Assembly: GCA_027559495.1 (NCBI GenBank)
Contig: JAMXSV010000018.1
Span: 434,001 to 498,000, forward strand
Origin: Aurifilum marmelostoma
Taxonomy: Eukaryota > Ascomycota > Sordariomycetes > Diaporthales > Cryphonectriaceae
DNA: 64,000 nt
Direction: 5' to 3'
In this document: one piece after another, positions 58,942-64,000 of the stretch
Position numbering within the stretch: position 1 is the stretch's first letter
Layout: each line of letters begins with the position of its first letter
The notes under the pieces: generated by a model
What the model was told of the DNA's origin: nothing
The model's input: the letters and a program-made list of their open reading frames with translations, nothing else
Database searches by the model: none
Position numbers and translations under genes: made by a program

Positions 58942-60924
58942 TCACACAATTTTATCATGAAGCACACCTCCAACTATGACACCCGTCCTTGGCCTTTTTG
59001 CTGGTGACATCTCGCTAGTCGGCCTCCTGTGACTTTTTTTGGGTTGATCCTCTATGCCCTCCAGCCGCGCCAGCACCGTATTCAGTCTCTTCCTTGCCGC
59101 AAATTCCCTGCTCGTGCTATCACTTCGTGGCCGGTAGAACTCCTTCACCACAGCTACCGTAGCATGAAAGCACTGGTACAATAGCAGGCGAACATGTGCC
59201 TCCTCCGGACATTCGACGAGATCCCCATACATGAAGAGGAGGTCGAGATCCTCGTCACAGTCAGAATCGTAGCTAGAATACCGTCTCGGACGACCGCCGA
59301 AGCCGCGCAGGAAATCCTTGGAGGGCCTCTCGGCGAAGACCAGCGCCATCAATGGGTCGCCAAAGATGCAATTGCTCCAGTCGCGCAGTCCTGTCACTCG
59401 TATGTCCGCCGCATTATCTCGATCCGGGGGCACTCTGTCCTTGCTGCCGTGATTCGCATCATCCCAGTCTTCTAAGGGGCGTTGCGATCCTGATTCCTTC
59501 TTTTTTCTCGAGACGTTTCCAGATATGACCCTTTCTGCCTTGATGTTCCAGTCGTGAGCAGCATCGAGAATGACCAGCCTTGATGTCTTGACTGTGTCCA
59601 GGCAATGGCTAAGTCTCTGAAAGTGCCGCCGTATTGCATGATACGGGACAGTGACTGCCATATCCTCCGCATCTCGCAGCACCCCTTCGAGCATGGCGTG
59701 AAACGCCGGACCCCAGTGCACCATCCCTCTAGAGGGTTCCGCACTCGTTTTCACTCGACTCGGCGCCTCAGGTATCGAACCGAGCACGGAAACTGCCGGA
59801 CCAAACTTGCCAGAAGGGGATTGTAGAAGCGAGATTTGACGTATCAGTCTCCCGGCCTGGAAGTCGATGTGTGTGCGTTCTGGGGTGGTCCAACGTTCGG
59901 ATAAGGTTGTGAGTGACAGACTCTGAAGACGCGCAAACATATCGGATGCCGACACGAGTTCCTTTGGTAACTGTGTGTAGTCGATCAGAGCAGGGAGAAT
60001 ATCCAACAAGTCGACATCCTGCAAGACTTCGTCGTTTGTATCTTGGCCTTCAAGCAGACCTAGCGCCTTGCCCGGAGCCGAACATGCAGCACCACTTTGA
60101 TGTAGATGTTCTATCTTCATCCGCGCCGAGCCGCCAGCAAGAAGCACACTTCTGATCCATCTGATGACGACGGCCTCTGACTTGATGGTCCATCGCTCTG
60201 ACCTGAGCAACCTCACCATGGGAGGTGGAGCTAGAACCAACACCAGCATATCGTGCATGCCCGAAGCATCGTCTGCTATGCGGGAGCTTGTGGGTTGACC
60301 TTTTTCGTGCTGGCAGAGGGGCACCAGTGGACGTGCAGTGCACAACGCATCTGGCTTGAGATGAGGCCGGACAGCGTTTAATAGCGCTTGCATGGAAGCC
60401 ATATCCAAGGGCAACCCGACACCAGGAGTCTTTGACACCGGACTATGTAAGCCGGCTTGTGCTATCGCGGGCTCGGTTCCGCTACTGTCATCATCAGCGG
60501 CTTCAGAGGACGGGCTGTTATGTCGGACCGGCGGTGCCTGAGGAACCGAGCTTGTGTAGCTGTGTTGTGTAAGACCTGGGGGACGCGCGAGCTCGCCGCT
60601 GGCGAATAAATGGCGGCATTCGCCGGCTGACGGTGCCCCCAACGGACTGGCCCTCGAATCATTCGACTGGGCGCTCGTTACAGGTGAGACACAGAAAGTC
60701 AGAGGAGAAGGCGAGCGAGGAGAGACAGCGAGGAGGGCTGGTGATGACGTCTTCCGCGCTGAGCCTCCAACAGCTTCCCAGACTTGTGGCTCAGGCATGA
60801 CGGATGTGTCCATGTATCTGTTGCTGCACCTTGTTCTCTTGGTGCCTTTGACAGCACTGCTGCTGTCGTCAGGACCGCCTTCAGCTGACCGAATAATTTC
60901 CCCAGCCATTGGTACATCTTGCAT
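58942..60924 (-). CDS. 660-aa orphan protein, probably nuclear
   Basis: Intact 660-codon ORF from ATG at 60924. Residues 1-165 are Ser/Pro-rich and disordered; 170-400 look alpha-helical (LLNAVRPHLKPDALC, WTIKSEAVVIRWIRSVLLAG). The C-terminal part holds the best-structured stretch, DPLMALVFAERPSKDFLRGF through YDSDCDEDLDLLFMYGDLVE and AHVRLLLYQCFHATVAVVKE, then a basic tail (KKSHRRPTSEMSPAKRPR) that looks like a nuclear signal. I recognise no catalytic motif or named domain. An intron in the 5' leader is possible (GTAAGT at 61131-61126, TTATAG before 60929). It is likely expressed, judged by long uninterrupted coding, but the function is unknown. Confidence 0.75.
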   Translation of the reverse strand: MQDVPMAGEIIRSAEGGPDDSSSAVKGTKRTRCSNRYMDTSVMPEPQVWEAVGGSARKTSSPALLAVSPRSPSPLTFCVSPVTSAQSNDSRASPLGAPSAGECRHLFASGELARPPGLTQHSYTSSVPQAPPVRHNSPSSEAADDDSSGTEPAIAQAGLHSPVSKTPGVGLPLDMASMQALLNAVRPHLKPDALCTARPLVPLCQHEKGQPTSSRIADDASGMHDMLVLVLAPPPMVRLLRSERWTIKSEAVVIRWIRSVLLAGGSARMKIEHLHQSGAACSAPGKALGLLEGQDTNDEVLQDVDLLDILPALIDYTQLPKELVSASDMFARLQSLSLTTLSERWTTPERTHIDFQAGRLIRQISLLQSPSGKFGPAVSVLGSIPEAPSRVKTSAEPSRGMVHWGPAFHAMLEGVLRDAEDMAVTVPYHAIRRHFQRLSHCLDTVKTSRLVILDAAHDWNIKAERVISGNVSRKKKESGSQRPLEDWDDANHGSKDRVPPDRDNAADIRVTGLRDWSNCIFGDPLMALVFAERPSKDFLRGFGGRPRRYSSYDSDCDEDLDLLFMYGDLVECPEEAHVRLLLYQCFHATVAVVKEFYRPRSDSTSREFAARKRLNTVLARLEGIEDQPKKSHRRPTSEMSPAKRPRTGVIVGGVLHDKIV

Positions 60925-61189
60925 ACAAGCTATAAATGTGTATAACAGGTATCCTGTCTCGGATCACTTCTAGGTGGCAGATGAAAACGAGAAAGGGGCG
61001 CGAACTGTCTAAGCATGGATGAGGGAATGGCTTGCGGTCGTTGCGTGGCCGACTCTGGGGAGAATGTGAGAACAGGACTGCCGAGTCAAAGTGGACGTGA
61101 CAAGAGATTTCAGAAGCAGACTTACAATGCAAGCAGAGTCAGAAGGCCGGCTCTGTGTGACATTTGAGGTACGGTGTGACCATCCAGAA

Positions 61190-62649
61190 CTATTTCATTC
61201 CGGGTGGGTTGGTTGTGTACCGCGGACCAGGATGACGGACGGAGGTCACGCAGCACAGCTTTACTAGTTCCTGGAATTGAGACGCAACAGTATCTTGAAG
61301 ATCTCGGGGAGTCCAACAGAGAAAGCCGAGGGCAATATAAGGGATTCCGGTGAACGGAGCCTCGGCATGATCACTATGGAACGAAGAAGGTGAGAAGCGA
61401 GCATGAGGCAGAGCATTGATATTCTTAGCCTGCTGACACATGACGAGTTTCCTCAAGCGAAAGGAAGTTTCCAACCGGAGAAAGGCCGTCTGTGTATGGT
61501 CCGCTTCTGAAGTACTGAGTTGGTCCACGAGATGAGGAAAGGATGGGCCCTGCAGCTGTCAGAAGCAACACTCAACGACAAATGCTTGAGGGCCAGGAAA
61601 GACTCTCAGACAAACATCGGTACTTCGACGCATGTTTCGGATTTTCGGTCTCACGACGATGTGATCGGGAAGCAAGGTGAAGCGTGATGTGTAACGGTAT
61701 AGCATCATCCATAAGACGCATGGAGAGAGAGAGAGAGAAAGTGGCGGCGTTGACGCGTGCCCTGAGCTCAGCCAACAATCGGCGACCTGCTCCTGCTAAG
61801 TTGTCGTCATACGCATTGCTAGGTCCTTCAGCATAGTACCGTCGTGATACTTGAGGGGCTATGCTCTTGAGAAGACACTTGCGTCCCATGTGCGGACCTG
61901 GGCACGACTTGGCCCTAACATGGTGTGGCCCCCTGACGCGATGTCCTCGGTCCAACACAGGGGTTGACGCAACAAAGGGACAGGAGAACAAGGTGTGGAC
62001 TTTTGGCGACGATCTGAGCCTTGTTCGCTTACACCTCATCGGCCGCTCTGGCTGCAATTGGATATTGGGAAGCGAACTTGCATTTGAGTAGGCAAAGAAG
62101 CTCTCCGTGCTGACAGCCCACTCCAGCCCCCACGAGCCAGGCGACAAAAGGTACGCGAGTGTCGATATCGGCAGAGAAAGCGGTGAGTTTAAGACCTCGG
62201 TTCATGTCGTCTGGATAGACTGATCCCTGGTCACCCAGTTCACACAGCACGCGGTGGTGTTCCAAGGGGCCAAGCGGAATAAAATGCGGCTCCTCAGACA
62301 GGTCAGAGGAACGAGATAGGTCACAGCCGTAGAGCTCATTAATCTCACGTGACATATCCTCATCGTTTCATCGCCGTGATTCTAGCTCAAATTCGTAATC
62401 GTAGCCAATACGGGAGAGACAGGCGAGTCGATTTCTCGGAGCTGGTGAAGGACGAGTCAGATGATAGAGGCTTTGCGGCCTCTTTGTGGCTCGATGTACG
62501 AAACCAGATCCAAGTAGCGTCGTGATTGGATCGCATAGCAACGGCGCAAGCGAGCCTGCCTCTCCTCCATTTCCCATGATAAAGCCCTCGGCGATCGGTG
62601 GTGCATGCGATGATTTTCCAATGCCATTCAGCATACTCCCATTAGCCAC
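61190..62649 (-). CDS. Unresolved coding-like locus, possible broken gene
   Basis: Minus-strand reading blocks that look coding but do not form one clean model. Block A 62649-62368 starts MANGSMLNGIGKSSHAPP. Block B, beginning ATG at 62355, is in the same frame, separated only by one TGA and four codons. B can splice with a GTAAGC donor (exon end 62033) to a TTAG acceptor (exon start 61914), keeping frame into AKSCPGPHMGRKC and YAEGPSNAYDDNLAGAGRRL. Block D (61558-61190) reads HLVDQLSTSEADHTQTAFLRLETSF. I could not join C to D in phase. It may be a real gene with missed introns, a pseudogene, or upstream exons of the 660-aa orphan. No domain is recognised. Confidence 0.33.
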
Positions 62650-63070
62650 ATAGCTCCCATAAAGCTTAGTTGTTTGATCCTTTCGTCACCTCCTTTCTCA
62701 TGGGTCTTTCTGTGTCGCACACGTGACCATCATGGAGGACGAGGAAGCACAAGAAAGCTTCCATCGGCTGTGATTTAGCCATGTCGACGCCAACGCGTGG
62801 GTTGAAGTCCCCTAATGGCGATCATCATCAGTGTTTCTCGTCAATTTTGTCGCGATGTGGCCTAGTGTGACGCCCCCGGACCCGCCCCTAGAGAAGGACA
62901 TTTGGATCTTTGTCAAAAATGCTGCTGGATCCCGCGTCTTGATGTGAGCCGGCGGTCGTCCGTGCGCCGAAAGGATTGACAGCTGCAAATTTCCCTTCCA
63001 CGCCCCCCCCTCGCGGCAACCCCCCAAAGAAAGACCCTTCTTCTTGGTGGCATGGCGACCCTTTTGCCAT
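62650..63070. other. Intergenic, TAN1 3' side
   Basis: 421 bp downstream of the TAN1 stop codon. Only shadow ORFs; nothing recognised. Confidence 0.5.
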
Positions 63071-64000
63071 TCATGGCTTGGCGACCACATCATCCTCAGC
63101 CTTGGTTGCAGATTTGGTGCCGTCACTTGCAGTTTCGTCGCTTGCGCCCTTCTTGCTTGTGTAGGCCTGTTTATAGAGTTCCGTCAAGTTGTATCTCTTC
63201 AGCGTTTCCCAGTCCCCAGGGACGACACTAATTCCGCACACAGTCTACGCATCATTCGTCAACATGAACACTCGAGTCTCGGGTATTTGGCTCAAGCCTC
63301 TCACCTGATAAATATCCAACAAGATGACCTTGTCCGGGGCTCCGAGGTTGACCTTGTGCTGGGGATCGACCATATTGGCAATCTGTTTGATGACGTCGTC
63401 CCTCTTCAGAGTGTTGTGGTTGCGGATAGAAGGGCGGATGGCGTACTACGAAGAATTGTCAGAAGAAGAAGAGGAGGCGAAAAGATCATAAAAAGCCTCG
63501 ACGTACTGTAGCTGGCTGCGTTTCTTCGCTCGTGGTCTCGGTTTCCTCTGCCTGGCCATCCTTCTCAGCAGCATCGGCGCTCGTGCTTGGCTCCTTAGGC
63601 TTGAGCTTGAAGTGACTGGCAAGGGCCTTCCTGGCGCCCTCTTCAAGCCCGCTCTGGGTAGCCCTCGTGATGGTGGTCACAGGTGTCAGCCGGTTCAGAT
63701 AACGGGCTCGAGCGCTTCCATGGCCGACGGTCAGGGCATCCTGGCATATACGTTGCGAGAATTCGACAGGCTCTACCGGTGCCTTGCATCGCATGAATAG
63801 CAGACACTCCTGGTTGATACGGACTTCAGTAAAGACGCCATCTGAGGTACCTTTGCTCTTGTCCTTCAAAGAGCCGACCTCTTTCTGGATGATGGACTCA
63901 ATATCTCCCTCGTCCTCGTCGGAACCATTGGCGGGCTCTTGCTCGGATTTGATCCCATACATCTTCTCGGCGTACTGAGACGGCGATCAGCTCCTGCTAC
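63071..64000 (-). CDS. TAN1: THUMP protein TAN1, tRNA ac4C12 acetylation adaptor (5' end outside window)
   Basis: tRNA-binding adaptor that lets Kre33/NAT10 make N4-acetylcytidine at position 12 of tRNA-Leu and tRNA-Ser. Visible exons are 63974-63507, 63445-63305 and 63244-63071; a CTCAG acceptor at 63975-63976 shows that at least one upstream exon lies beyond the window. Introns of 61 and 60 bp join ETQPAT to YAIRPSIRNHNTLKRDDVI and ILVDIYQ to TVCGISVVPGDWETL. The THUMP domain spans the conserved CLLFMRCKAPVEPV segment through the YAIRPSIRNHN and VDIYQTVCGISVV motifs. The C-terminal tail is Lys/Ala/Asp-rich. The N-terminal third is missing here. Confidence 0.9.

Overview
This window is nuclear DNA from a filamentous ascomycete (Pezizomycotina, most likely a Sordariomycete). 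The evidence is short GT-AG introns, mostly 53-140 bp with TACTGAC/CTAAT-like branch sites, compact genes on both strands, long simple-sequence-rich intergenic DNA, and gene families that match filamentous fungi, including a HAUS1 augmin subunit, Atg9, a fungal delta-8 sphingolipid desaturase and short Cys-rich orphan proteins. I see no rRNA, tRNA, CRISPR array, intact transposon or biosynthetic cluster. Exon coordinates were worked out by hand from splice sites and reading frame.

Layout. 0-9 kb: a SAP1-type MIT/AAA ATPase (3' end cut by the window edge), COG6, and divergently ATG9. 11-21 kb: a mitoferrin-like carrier (MRS3/4) facing a DNAJC3/P58IPK-type ER co-chaperone, then HAUS1 facing VAC14. 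21-29 kb: gene-poor DNA holding a 60-codon Gly-rich gene, then a delta-8 sphingolipid desaturase. 29.8-38.2 kb: an orphan Gly/Asn-rich protein, lipoamide dehydrogenase (LPD1), the MIF4G/MA3 protein SGD1/NOM1, SRP14 and a small Cys-rich protein. 39.9-43.1 kb: a ten-exon, three-RRM SR/RGG RNA-binding protein (Gbp2/Hrb1 type). 43.1-50.9 kb: about 7.8 kb with no gene I can support. 50.9-64 kb: COQ9, SMC6, an Ecdysoneless/SGT1 protein, a 660-aa orphan, an unresolved coding-like locus and TAN1 (5' end cut by the window edge).

These are housekeeping genes rather than a pathway cluster. Several touch related processes: Golgi tethering, autophagy, PI(3,5)P2 control and SRP (COG6, ATG9, VAC14, SRP14); mitochondria (mitoferrin, LPD1, COQ9); ribosome and RNA biology (SGD1, Gbp2, ECD, TAN1); chromosome and spindle (SMC6, HAUS1). 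I infer no co-regulation beyond shared divergent promoters (COG6/ATG9, DNAJC3/HAUS1, SGD1/SRP14, SMC6/ECD).

The most unusual signals are: the gene architecture of the Gbp2-like locus (a 4-nt first coding piece ATGG, an 899-bp first intron, a 26-nt exon and an 8-nt microexon that completes the RNP1 motif of RRM1); a probable one-base homopolymer frameshift near the end of the 60-codon gene; a coding-like locus at 61.2-62.65 kb interrupted by a single in-frame TGA; and two orphan proteins with no recognisable domain.
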